Source: Morella rubra
Lineage: Eukaryota; Streptophyta; Magnoliopsida; Fagales; Myricaceae
Length of the DNA: 64,000 nt
Direction of reading: 5' to 3'
Assembly (NCBI GenBank): GCA_003952965.2
Contig: CM025854.1
Coordinates: forward strand, 8,071,077 to 8,135,076
A program made the position numbers and the translations under genes. This document shows, one piece after another, positions 33,895 to 44,968 of this stretch (position 1 is the first letter of the stretch; the number at the start of each line of letters is the position of its first letter). The notes under the pieces are model-generated. The model had not been told where the DNA came from and did no database searches. It was given only the letters and a program-made list of their open reading frames with translations.

Positions 33895-34615
33895 GATAAA
33901 TATATTTTGAACCCTCTAACTTTAGGGGTTTTGATACTTTGCATCCCCTTCCATTTTTTTGTCACATTACACCCATCAACTATTGGTTTTAGACACTTTA
34001 CATCTTCTGTAAAAAAATTTCTGTTAATTTAGACAAAAGAATTTTTTAGCTCGTGAAATGACAATTTTGTCCTCATAATTTTTTCGTAGTGACCATGTTA
34101 TGAATGTAAATTCGTATTTTTGGAGGCCAAAAAATTGTTTTTGAAAAATTTTGTGCAAAGTGTCTGGAATTAAAAATTGTGGGATGCAATGTGATAAAAA
34201 TCAGGAAAATTCGCAATTTGGTCACTAGGTTTATACCGCTGACGATTTAGTCATTAGGTTTCATTTTTTTACAATATGGTCATTGAGAATATATAGTTGT
34301 GACGATCTGGTCTTTCCATCAAACCTCCGTTAAATTTTTAAGAAATAGCGGTCGACCGGTTTATTTACCGTTGCGGTAAACGGTAACTTGTAGCGGTCGA
34401 CGGTCGACGTTCTATTCGTTAAAAATTAACGGAGATTTGATAGAAGGACCAGATCGTCACAACTATATATTCTCAGTGACCATATAGTAAAAAAATAAAA
34501 CATAATGACTAAATCGTCAGCGTGCTATAAACCTAGTGACTAAATTGCGAATTTCCCTAAAAATAATATAGGAGTGCAAAGTGTCCCGCTATAGTTAAAT
34601 GGTAAATAGTATATT
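33895..34615. mobile_element. foldback MITE carrying a second MITE
   Basis: Outer element. The left arm (about 33895-34075) contains AATATATTTTGAACCCTCTA, TTGATACTTTGCATCC and TTTTAGACACTTTACATC. The right side contains the inverted forms GCAAAGTGTCTGG, GGATGCAATGTGATAAAAA and, after the inner element, GGAGTGCAAAGTGTCCCG and TAAATAGTATATTTATTCC. Removing the inner element (34204-34557 plus one target copy) makes the right arm continuous and complementary to the left. Confidence 0.75.
34204..34557. mobile_element. inner Mutator-type MITE with 9-bp target duplication
   Basis: 354 bp with inverted repeats of about 140 bp. The left end is GGAAAATTCGCAATTTGGTC; the right end, reverse complemented, is GGGAAATTCGCAATTTAGTC. 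Complementarity continues through GACGATTTAGTCATTA and TATATAGTTGTGACGATCTG. Flanks are TAAAAATCA (34195-34203) and TAAAAATAA (34558-34566), 8 of 9 identical, which fits a Mutator-type 9-bp duplication. The centre is GC-rich with GGTCGACC palindromes. Confidence 0.85.
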
Positions 34616-35332
34616 TATTCCTAAAATTAAATAGACTAATATCTGCTTATCTCAAGACACCGGTATATTATTCGAGATCATGCAGGAGGACTGCAACATT
34701 AAGGCGTGTAGCTTAGTGACCTGGATAATGGGCCTAATTAATAGCAAACGACAAGTAGTCTAGATGGTCCATTAAGCTCAATGGGTCAATTGCATATCGT
34801 GATTTAGGGTCTACATTATCTATTAAGCTGATGTGACGAAATTGAAAGATGGTAATTGTCAGTACCCTAAACTTTAGTGTGTGTACTTTCCCTTAAAAAT
34901 AATTGTCAGATCACACTTGAAGGAACAACAATATAGTTCATTTAATCATTACAGTTGCTCGAAAATGGAAAAAGTTTGAAACTTTGTGTGTTGTTTAAAA
35001 AAGAAAATTTGCACTGGACCTTGGGAGCGCAAGCCCTACTCTGGCTTTCCTCTTTTTACATTTCATCGTTAAAATTAACGAAAAAAAAAAGAAAAAAAAA
35101 GAAAGAAATATTTTTACTTTAGAAAAGAAATTTTATATTCTATTGACTTTGAGGGTAAAAATGACTTTTTATTAGTTTTAATGGGTCAATTCAATGGGAA
35201 TGTACAAATCGCCGAAAATTAAAATTTTTAATATAACAAAATTGAAAAATAAGAATGTAAAGTGTAAGATTTCATATTTACTTTCCCTTAAAAGAAATTT
35301 AGTGATCACACTTGAAGGTACAACAATATAGT
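34616..35332. other. intergenic, with first unit of a local duplication
   Basis: No gene. The segment 34880-34995 (phrases TACTTTCCCTTAAAA, GATCACACTTGAAGG, ACAACAATATAGTT) is repeated at 35279-35570 with an insertion. Poly(A)-rich runs occur at 35075-35110. Confidence 0.5.
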
Positions 35333-35508
35333 GTGTTTGAGTGTTAAAATTGGGATGTTAAATTTTAAGGTATGGGTTAGTGAAAAAGTGAAAAAAGTAA
35401 TTTTATTTTTTTTAGTGAAAAGTAATGATTTGATGGGAGAGAAGATTATATTGTAATTTTATTGTGTTAAAATTTTAGGATGTAAAATTTTAGGTGTCAA
35501 ACGGACCC
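35333..35508. mobile_element. 176-bp MITE with 5-bp target duplication and a local empty site
   Basis: Starts GTGTTTGAGTGTTAAAAT and ends TCAAACGGACCC, with short inverted ends around GTTTGA. It is flanked by ATAGT on both sides (35328-35332 and 35509-35513). The duplicated segment at about 34929-34960 shows the uninterrupted sequence CAATATAGTTCATTTAATC, which serves as an internal pre-insertion control. Confidence 0.75.
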
Positions 35509-35513
35509 ATAGT

Positions 35514-37320
35514 TGATGTAATCATCACAGTTGCTGAAAAAAAAAAAAAAAAGTTTGAAATTTTGTACGTCATAGCTTGTCACTCCTATTGTTTCAAGAG
35601 TCTGAACAATTGCTTTCAGGTGATAAAAGGAAATCTGTGTGGCTAAATCTTTGCACATGTCCCAAAAAAAGGATGGAATTCTAACACTAACCTAGAATGC
35701 AACGGAATGCGGGCTAGCTGCCTCGTTACGTGTCCAAAATTTGCTAGTAACAGTCTCTACTGTCGGACCACATTGAGCATTAAAGAAAAACACAAAAAAA
35801 TACCTGGAATATGCTTGCTGAGTATCAAACTTCAACGTGGCGACTAAAATGTTGTACCCCTTGCCTATGAGTCCACCCTCCAAGAGCAATGATGGGTCAA
35901 ATTCTTCTTCCACGACCAAGCCCTGAAGGATGGACCTACCTTCAAATAACCAAATATTTTTTTAGAAGCGCAATGTTAACGAACTATACATCTATACATA
36001 TATAAAATAATAATTGCTGAGCTAAAAAGAAAGGACCATTGATTGGCTGACCGGCTAAATCGAAACATTATTTTTTTAATCACCCCCACTTAATCAGCAC
36101 CCCCACAATAAACATCTTTTTTTTTTTTTGAGATTAGTGTTTAGGGTCAAGAATTGAGGGTGCACTATATGAAGCAGCTCTTCTGCCATTGGCTGCCTAA
36201 CAAAGTGATGTCCATATTAGCTTGCTTGAAAAATGTTAAAAAGGTATTTTACATATCTTTTTGAAGCTCAAATGGGTGGCTTCTGGATGGCCAAATTTTG
36301 CAAAAATAAAACGGAAAGTTTTTTTTGTTCAATGTGGGATTGTTAATATTATCATCATTTACTATGGGTAATCGTTATTAGCCCATAATTGGACATTCAA
36401 GCAAGGCGAGAGAGACTAATATTATTATTTTATTTTATTTGGACACTGTATTGGGTCCAAGTAATGATGTTGATACCTATGATAGGCGCTATTATTGAAT
36501 ACGCTAAAGGGGCAGACTAGGGTTGGGGTTCCTTTCCTTTCCAGCCTATTTGCTGGAAATGCAAGGAACAAAATGAAAGAAAGGCAAAAAGTAGATTCCC
36601 ACTTCACATGTTGTGTTAAAGCAATGCTTTGTTTGTCTTGGCTCGGTTTAGGAACAGCTGGTCTGATCCTCTACCACTTACATGATAACCTAAACAAACC
36701 CCCCCATCTTTATTAAATTCAAAGATGGAGGCCCTTTGTACGGTATCGTGTCGTTTTGATACTCTTGATTCCATCCTCCTTTCTTTAGCTGCATTGGCCG
36801 CCGGCACAAATGGATTTCATTCTTTCTCATTTACCCAAGAAATTATATTTCAACTTTTTACTTATAGTTTTCACTAAATTCCTCCATACGATGATATCTG
36901 CTGCGAATTGCAAAATAATAATAATAAAAATTATTATTATTATTAATTATATCAAAAGAAATTTTTACTTTTGAACTTCTAAACTATCACTTTAATGTTA
37001 TTTACCGATTTTAATTCTAAATTTCATCATATTACATTTTTAAAATTTCATAATTTATTAGTAACAATCCTTCGCTCATTTCTCGAGTTAAAAACGACTG
37101 ATAGAAGCTCACAAAGACGAAAATACACCAAATTCATGAGTTGAGTCTCTTTGATTTCCCCTGTCCAACATTTTACTTAAGCAACATTAAATTCACAATG
37201 TGACAACGTGTATATCACTCTTCGAATTTTACTATCAAATTTAAAACTATCTTCAAATTTAGATATTTATTCATGCTGCTTTTACATCTCCTAGACCTCA
37301 AATTATGCACCAAAACATAT
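35514..37320. other. intergenic, one unexplained open frame
   Basis: Mostly AT-rich. The minus-strand frame 35919-35692 (FDPSLLLEGGLIGKGYNILV, then ATLKFDTQQAYS) reads like a genuine protein fragment but I do not recognise the family. It may be a gene scrap. The segment 36425-36820 has mixed composition with short open frames on both strands and nothing identifiable. An (ATT)n-like palindromic stretch lies at about 36918-36945. Confidence 0.4.
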
Positions 37321-37504
37321 ATTCTGTAATTTTCTATCTGAATTACACGATACAATTTAGAAAAAACAAATAGATGGACTCTACACTATTTAATACTGTG
37401 TATGTAAAGTTTTGGATAACATGAACCCTATAATGAAATCTATCTGTCGTATCCATTTCTCTCTAAAATGTACTATGCAATTGAAGAAAATTGAAGAGAA
37501 TCCT
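37321..37504. mobile_element. small foldback MITE, member B
   Basis: About 184 bp, second member of the family at 32584-32778. The left arm is ATTCTGTAATTTTCTATCTG with GAATTACACGATACAATTTA. The right arm, reverse complemented, is AGGATTCTCTTCAATTTTCT with CAATTGCATAGTACATTTTA. It shares the internal ACTCTACACTATTTAATA block. Confidence 0.65.
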
Positions 37505-39116
37505 AATATTTGTTGGATTATATAATTTTAACTTAAAATATGGCTAGACGGTTCAAGTAGTATTTAGCAACCATCTCTTGCAACAACCTGATTTATTGCG
37601 GAAATAAATTAGGGGCAAGTGGAACAATTAATTTCCACAGGGGCACTCGCGAGTGAGTTAAGGACCCAAGAGAAATCATGGTCGGAAAAAAATTAAAAAA
37701 ATAGATACGAGTGGTTGATTGCACATGGACCAATTTGTAGATGAAGTAATACCCTCACCAATCAATATTCAAAATCTAAACCAGAAACGAGCCATTTCCA
37801 GCAATCACTCATGTGGGCCTTTCTCCAAAGATCAGGAAATTAGGTTGCCGAGTGCCGGGTCCACCAAAAAGGACACGTACTCAATCAGAGAAAGAGAGAG
37901 AGATGCTGAGGGAATCATCAACTCGAAGGTAGTAGTCATAAAGGATATTTATTGCTTAAAGAGAATAAAAAGGAGGGAAAAAAAAATTTTGGGGCAAAAG
38001 AGAGAAAGGGAAAGAGAGAGAGAGAGAGGCAATGTAAAAGGGATAAGCATGGAGAAGCTCAGTTCCATCTCCAAAAGGAACCTTTGGGTCCCTTTGTCAT
38101 GTTGTTGGGGGTCACTGTTTATACATATCTGTCTGTCTCTAGGGACTGTAGTGCTTTGTTTTTAAACTGCCTATAGAATACTTTATTTCCCTACCAATAC
38201 CATCCTAGAGATTGTCATTGGCGAGAACAAAAATAAAATATTGGTCAAAAGCTCATCATCTCTTATCTGAGATTCTGTTCTTGTGGTGTTGTGTGACTGG
38301 GAACTAAAAGGTTATCTTAAAGGCTAAAGCTGCTTTTTTATTTCAATTGTTTCAGAGCATCTTCACAGAGAGATCATGTATGCGTGTTCACTTCTCCACA
38401 TCCATTTGAGCAGAAAATCATGAGCGGTAGCTTCTTGGCAAAGAGCTTTGCCAACTGGGAAGATGACTGAAAACAGTATCAGATAAGCCTCTTTCCTTCC
38501 GGTCTCCAGTGCTGAGCTCCAAAAGAAACTTGCTTGTGGGGGGGATAAAAGGTAATAAGGGCGAGTCTTTGTCAAAAGTAGATGATTCTATTACAGGAAA
38601 AAGAGACGCTACAGCAAATTTATAGACATCCATATTACATTCCGGCCTTTTTGACAAACAGAAAAAGTTCATGGAAGATGAAAAGCTCTTAAACCATCTT
38701 TTTTAAACGAAATCGAGAACTTGTACGTGTCCATTCGGATAAGTTTTATGCAAATATAGCAGATCAGCGCTCTGTTAAACCCCTAAGCAAGAAAATTGGG
38801 TGGGTTGGGTGGAGAAGAAATAAATATAACAGCAGCGTTATTACTCAATAAGAACAGGAGCAGAATAGAAAGTAGATGACCCAAACTTGCTTCATACTAT
38901 TCAATTAGATTCACAGTTGCACTGAGTTACAATGAGGCCAAGTAGAACTTCTGGAAAATTATTCTTTATACGAAATGTAAGTAGAGAGAACTGGGGGACA
39001 GTTCCCTGATACAAGAGAGTTACAGAATGTAATCGTACGGTGCTCTACCAGCTGAAGACAAATTGTGAATTTCTGGTTTCCAACCATGCAAAAGAATTTC
39101 GAAGAACGCAAATTCT
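37505..39116. other. intergenic and 3' side of the ELF4-like gene
   Basis: No identifiable protein. The plus-strand frame 37719-38165 (148 codons) is dominated by a purine-rich GA tract (about 37885-38030) and does not look like a gene. 38360-39116 probably includes the 3'UTR of the minus-strand ELF4-like gene; its exact end is not visible. Confidence 0.45.
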
Positions 39117-39461
39117 CTACGCAGGCCTAGTTCGCTTATGGCCAGCTTTGCCATCTGATCTCAAAGCACCACTCGAGTCCCCCTCGGAGGAACCATCCAC
39201 GGATTTGGTAAAGGAACTGGAAAGGTCTGCGTAGAGGTCAACCACCCTCCGGATATTGTTGTTGAGCTCCCTGATCAGACCCACATTCCGGGTGAGGTTG
39301 TCAGGGATCTTGGACTCGTGGTTCTGGTTTATCTCATTGATGAGAAGTCTGTTCTGATCTAAGATGTTCTGGACTTGAACAAAGCTCTTCTGAAATGTCT
39401 GCAAGATCTTGCCATCAATCTGGGTGCCATTACCGAGTGCTGAAAATGTGTCACCGTCCAT
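39117..39461 (-). CDS. EARLY FLOWERING 4-like protein (EFL/ELF4-L type)
   Basis: Single coding exon for 114 residues. ELF4-family (DUF1313) proteins are small alpha-helical hairpins. ELF4 itself forms the evening complex of the plant clock with ELF3 and LUX; the EFL paralogues are less understood. The core is residues about 16-84, including QTFQKSFVQVQNILDQNRLL, INEINQNHESK, NVGLIRELNNNIRRVVDLYA and DLSSSF. The sequence fits the EFL2/3/4 branch (MDGD..., Ser/Gly-rich tail ending KAGHKRTRPA) better than ELF4. The start is the first ATG after a good splice acceptor (TCGATCCAG|GAC at 39499), implying a 5'UTR intron. The frame is intact with family-typical length, so it is likely functional. Confidence 0.93.
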   Translation of the reverse strand: MDGDTFSALGNGTQIDGKILQTFQKSFVQVQNILDQNRLLINEINQNHESKIPDNLTRNVGLIRELNNNIRRVVDLYADLSSSFTKSVDGSSEGDSSGALRSDGKAGHKRTRPA

Positions 39462-39499
39462 TCTTTTAGAGTCTGGATTCTATCAAATCAGAACCAGTC

Positions 39500-40787
39500 C
39501 TGGATCGACCACCAAAAAGAAAAAGGAAGGAGGAGAAGAAGAAGAAGAAGAAGATGATGAGGTCAGAAGGAACAAAAGCTGAGAGAGTCTTTATTAAATT
39601 ACACGAATTCATTTCTATAAATACCCATAATCATATCTTCTTACTTGTACATGCTTACACAGGTACACAAACCACAAACCCCCAGACAAAACATGAGATG
39701 GTTTGGCATTTTTAAAAAAAGGCATTTGTGCACATAAGACAAGGTCTGTGCCAGGAATCATGACCTCCATGGGTGGTTCTTTTTACAAGGGGATCAGATA
39801 ACCAACAAGAATTATTATTATTATTAGGGTTATTATTATTAGTAGTATTTGTGACGAGATATGTGGAAAAGCAGATCCCATTTCCATAAAAGGGAACCTT
39901 TTTTAATGTTCACAGAAAATACCCACCTAAAGCTCAGAGCCCCAGAAAAGAATCTCCAAGACCCAAAAGAAAAACTCAGTCAAATGATGCAGGGAAGATG
40001 AGGCCATGAGGGGTCCTGCTGCACAGACAGCATTATTGATCTTTACAAGCAAAGCTACGAAAACGCGGAAAATAACATAAACCATAAATTAAAAAATAAG
40101 GGACAAAATGTCCGAAGAAAACAAATTAAAGCGGAAAAATCCAGGTTAATCCAAACGGGTATTACCTGAAACTCAGGAATACCAGAAAACAAGGACCGAA
40201 TTGGGAATTTCATACGTTCAAACCGGACACTTGCCGGTGCAGAAGCACGGATTCCAGAAGTAGAAAAAATAATTGCTCCAAAAATCTAAAAAGAAACTCA
40301 TAATATAATGCCCCACCACCACTTCGAGAAATCAATGAAATAATTTATACTAAAAAGCATTCGTAAATATTTTCCTTCATAAAATTCGGAACGTAGAGAC
40401 CGAAAGCCGATAAGAGTTCAATGCTTCTGTAAAAGAAAATTAACAAAACGGATCAATTCAAGGGCTCGAAGAACTACAAATGAAAAAAAAAAAAAAAAAA
40501 AACTGGGAAAAAGACCAAAACGAGAAGAAGAAGAAGACGAGGAAAAAATTTGTGGGTTTTTTAAATCCGACATGGTTTTCCAAAACTACATATTTATATT
40601 GATATTTCGTACCTTAAAAATCTGGAACATTATTGGAGAAGACCCAGCTTGAAAGAGGGAAGAGAAGAGGGGTTCCCGAGGAGCAGTGGAAAAATATCGC
40701 CGATTGAATCGAATCTCCGGAAGAAAGGCCCCTCTGAATTCTGTGAGAGAGAGAGAGCGCTTTAGATAGAGAAAGTGTTAGTCTTTT

Positions 40788-40819
<32 letters not shown>

Positions 40820-40840
40820 ATATGTTAGATTTGACAGTCA
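39500..40840 (-). other. 5'UTR intron and first non-coding exon of the ELF4-like gene
   Basis: Predicted from splice signals. The acceptor at 39501-39500 lies behind a long CTT/CT-rich tract, and the donor AAG|GTACG is at 40612. This gives an intron of about 1113 bp entirely inside the leader. The upstream leader exon runs from 40613 to roughly 40840 and includes a (CT)n tract on the transcript strand. The A run at 40483-40502 lies in the intron. The transcription start is inferred only. Confidence 0.6.
40788..40812. repeat. (GA)n microsatellite in the ELF4-like leader
   Basis: About 12 GA repeats, reading (CT)n in the transcript of the ELF4-like gene. CT-rich tracts near the start site are common in plant promoters, and the tract is likely to vary in length between individuals. 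Confidence 0.85.
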
Positions 40841-41073
40841 CGCTCGGACCCCTCTTTGTGTCTAAATATTATTATTTTTTAGCTATATTCTAGAATGATA
40901 TATAATCTATATCCATCTGTTATTTCGTAATTATTAATGTTTTCGCTCCTTCTTTTTTTTTTCTCTCTTAGGTTGTTGTTGTTCGGGGTTTGTGATTTGA
41001 TTCAGTGGGTGAAGTGATTTGTGTCTTTCTCTCAGATCCAACGGCATGCCCTCTCAATCTCTTTCTCGTTTCT

Positions 41074-41085
41074 TGCCACGTGGCA
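41074..41085. promoter_or_regulatory. perfect palindromic G-box upstream of the ELF4-like gene
   Basis: TGCCACGTGGCA is a perfect 12-bp palindrome with a CACGTG core, about 240 bp upstream of the predicted leader. G-boxes of this form bind bZIP factors such as HY5 and bHLH factors such as PIFs, and are common in light- and clock-controlled promoters. A near-match to the evening element (AAAATATCC, about 41365-41373) lies further upstream. The role is inferred. Confidence 0.65.
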
Positions 41086-42982
41086 TTTGATTGGCGACGG
41101 CATTCGTCATGGAGAAGAGGACCCACTTCCGGACTATGAAAAGGTTTTCCCCCCACCACCTTCTTTTTCTTCTCCACGGGGGAGATTTTTTCTGTTTGTT
41201 CTCTTTCGTTATTTCATGTTTTGTCGTCAAAATGGGGAGAAAAAACCTTGTAATTTCAAATACTGATGATGGTAGGTGAAAGGAAAATTCATCAGATTTA
41301 ATAATCATTATATAAATAAATAGGAGCATTAATGCATGGAGTGCTGCGTTTCACCTTGGACTTTGGGGTCAAAATATCCTTTAAAATTATAAAATATTAT
41401 CATTACGCAATGCTCTCGCACTTTTTTTTAAAGCCAACTTGATTTTTAATTACAAATTAATTATGTCATAATTAAAATTAGTAAATTGGAGGAGACTTGT
41501 CTTATTGGATGTGTTACATGTGTACATATATTATTAAATAGATAGATGTTGATTAGTTGTTAACATTGAATGCCTAAATCAGTCTACTTCTTAGTTAAAA
41601 TTGAATGTAACTCCAAGCAATACAAATTATTGTTAACTCCTTTCCAACAAAAACTTTGTATTAGTTTAAATTATATTCTTGGTCAGTCAATCTTACCTTA
41701 AAGGTTCGAAGTTTATCGGTAAGTATTGTGTTATTATAGTTCTAATTATGGATTAAAACTAATGATTGTGTTTTTCTTATCTTCTCAAATTAATATTAAA
41801 TTAGGCATAGGTTATTGAATTATTATGTGATTTGCATGATATGAAAGACCAATATCATTGTACGGATAAAATATTTCTGTAAATCAAAAAAGATTTTTCA
41901 ATACCTTTTTCCACAAGCTTAAGAGGGGGATGGTGCCAATGCTGAATGCACAATGCCATGGTGGAATTCTGGGGAAATACCTAAAAACATGGACTTTTGG
42001 GGGAAAGTCATTTTCTTATGTCACCGCAGACGCTGACGTGTAACGAGGCTAAAATGGTCAATAGGAATGTCTAATTGGTTTGGCCTGCCCCAGGTCCGCC
42101 CCGCGGATCTTCGTTTTGGCCGAGAATGGGAAGTTAGTGCTCATAAATGGTTAAAGATATAATAACATAAAAAAACTAAAATCTACCGAACAACTGTTTT
42201 CCTCCAACCAAGTAAGAACGCGTGTCAGAAGTGGTTCGGGAGATCTCCAGCTTCGGGTGCCAAGCCTATCCAGATTACCGAGCCTGCTGATTTTCTCTGG
42301 GCTCTCCGCTGCAATTCTTTTTCTCCCAGAAAAGAGGGTCCCACGCTCCTATCACGCCTCAGCTGAATACGATATGAACAAAAACCGAACCTGTACAGCG
42401 GACACGCTGTCCAACGCTGATGTTTTGCTCCTGACGGCACCTACGGACGGACACCATTTACCATGCCCCCATGACACAGGACGGTACAGATCCTGAGTTC
42501 CAGCTCCTTTTCTTTTTCTTTTTAATATTTTTTTTCCTCTTCCTTTCGTACATCAATTAATTTGTTTGCTTACTTCTTTTTTTTTTAACTCAACTAGTTA
42601 AGTGGCATGTTCGTCATATGATATTAGATTCTTATTGTTTTTCAAAAAAGATATTAAATGATTTTATCTTATAAATTGTATTCACTATTATGATTTTTGT
42701 TTTGCTTATCATCACTGAGGGTATGAGCATATAGAGGGAGGATTTTTTTTTTTTTTTAACTTTTTGTTCCCTCTATTTTAAAACAAATATCGATATATTG
42801 ATGGCAAATCTGCAATGAGAGGTCAATTTCGACTGGTTTAATAATCAAGAAAAAAAAAAGAATGGTTAATAACTTGGTCGTGCAGTTTAAAGGACATTAA
42901 TAATTGTTTTAAAAAAGAATATCAGAGCATACACTATCCATTTTTATAAACAAAATAGAAGCACTAATGTATGACACAAGTA
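41086..42982. other. upstream region of the ELF4-like gene, no gene
   Basis: AT-rich intergenic DNA with a compositional island at about 42020-42490 that is clearly GC-richer. The island holds motifs such as CTGACGTGTAACG and AACGCGTGTC but no believable protein-coding frame. Poly(T) runs lie at 42515-42585 and 42740-42760. Confidence 0.45.
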
Positions 42983-42990
42983 CTTTCAAC

Positions 42991-44960
42991 CAGTGGTGGA
43001 ATCAAGATTGAAATCTATGGGCGTCGAACTTTAAAGGTGAAATGACAAGAAATTTTTTTTTTTATAATGCAAAAAATTGTCTTAGAGTTATAATGTCAAA
43101 AATTAAGGACTAAAAGTATTAAAAATATTAGAATACATGTATCGTACTGCAATGAAGCAATTGAAAGGTGACAATTGTATCTTACGATTTTGCATCCTAC
43201 TCTAGTGGAAAACTATATGCTGGTTGTTCTTTAATAACACCAATTTTTTCAACTTTCATTATCTTCTCAAGTCTATCAGTGTAGACAAGCTTCCTTTTTT
43301 ACTTGCATATTTTGCTTGGCAGCATTGATCAAGAAGAAATTGCTTTTCCCAAGTTCCTCAATAACAAATATCTTGATAGTTCATGGGGAATTTCAGAAAT
43401 TAAAATACCAATTGAAAGGTGCACTGTACACAATTATGTCTAATAAGTTGATCACCAAATCTATGTCCAAAGATGAGCTAGCACATGCAATATGAACAAA
43501 AAAAAAAATACCAACTCACCAAGAAAACTTCTTGGTGGAAAAATTCACAGCAAAACAATATATTAGCAGATAAATTGAAATTACAACCTATCAACCAATA
43601 ACCCAATAAAAATTATAGAAAATCCATTTTACATAAAAGCTCATATAAAAAAATTTACCTCATTGCCTAAAATCCTAAACTACTAAAACAAAATAATCAA
43701 AAAAAGGGAATGAAAACTCACCAATCCCGTCCGAGAGACTATCTTCGACCGCTAGCAGAAATAGATTTGAGAATCCAAAAGCAAAAAAGACATTGAAAAA
43801 TTGGAAAAGAAAAAGAAAATGAAATCAAGAGTCAAGGCTACAATAATCGTCGCAGACTCGCAGAGATGCACAAGGAGAGAGAGAATGAGAAACCAGTTAT
43901 ACCTAGTGCGGTGGTGGGGCAACGGGCAGCAATGGGCAACGACTGAATGGCAGCTGGGCCACGGCTAAGAAATAAGAAATTGTGAGAGAGGGGGGGAGAG
44001 ATCGCGTAAGAGGGGTAGATGGTTTTTCAAAGCAGGGGTGAAACTGCAACAAACATGATAGTAAGAATAAGAGCACCAACCACTGTACAAGACGTTGATG
44101 TATCCTTCATTCATTTTTCACCATTTTTCATCATGTCCTTATGGTCCTTGGTAAACACTTCTCGAGGAGTCAAGCTATCTTTGTTTCTAGCTTCTTTAAC
44201 CTTGGGGTGGACAACACTCACTACCTCCTACATTTATTAAGCAAAACCCCAAAAAGAATGAAAATCACAATACATATAATACGATCTAGGAAATCAAAGA
44301 CATGAAAAGCTTGCGAATACTACTTCATACAAGAGGAAAACTTAAAATTTGAAATCAATAGTTTCAGGATGTCCCTTTTCAATTTAATTGATATTAATAT
44401 TGCCTCCTCCCATTGAATATGTAACACTAGGTTTCCAACACTAACACACACTCTTTCTCATCCTTTAAATCTAAGAATTTTGAAGTAGAGTAGTGTTCAT
44501 CTGTAGTGGTATTTTACACATGTCCATTCTTGCAGTAGTACTTTCAATAACTACAATAATAAATAAATAAAAAAAAATTAATTCCCAATTCAATCAAAGG
44601 CATGCCTTTTTTTTTTTTTTTTCTCTCTTTTCCCAGTTCAAGTACGCTATACCTGCACATCCTTAGCTTTCTTCTATTATTCTCCTTTCCTTATTATAAA
44701 AAGCTCTGTACTGCTTGTTTTATAACTAGCTAGATGTGAACGCATATTATCTTTATCTTCATCCTGAAAGCAAAAAAAAAAAGACATTTCCCTATTGACA
44801 TTCCCGCCCAATATAAAACTCTAGTTGGCCTGGACCTGATAGGTATCGGGACCAGGCCAACTAATGATAAAAAAAAAAAAAAAAAAGAATTACATATAAA
44901 ATTTCCAGACTAATCGTATGTTCGATCGCCCTGGGTCGCTACCCTCTTGTTCCGCCACTG
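42991..44960. mobile_element. hAT element, 1.97 kb, with perfect 8-bp target duplication
   Basis: The left end CAGTGGTGGAATCAAGATTG and the reverse complement of the right end CAGTGGCGGAACAAGAGGGT are imperfect inverted repeats of the hAT CAGTGGCGGA type. Identical 8-mers CTTTCAAC flank the element (42983-42990 and 44961-44968), as expected for hAT transposition. I see no transposase domain inside, so it is non-autonomous or decayed. Near the right end is a strong hairpin (44822-44863). Confidence 0.88.
44822..44863. repeat. subterminal hairpin of the hAT element
   Basis: Perfect 12-bp inverted repeat, TAGTTGGCCTGG (44822-44833) against CCAGGCCAACTA (44852-44863), with an 18-bp loop. It lies about 100 bp from the right end of the hAT element, where transposase-binding motifs are usually found. 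It may equally be a relic. Confidence 0.7.
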
Positions 44961-44968
44961 CTTTCAAC

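Noticed and set aside
37719-38165. 148-codon plus-strand open frame
   Set aside because: Most of it is a GA-rich low-complexity tract that reads as Arg/Glu repeats. It has no domain and no supporting gene structure.
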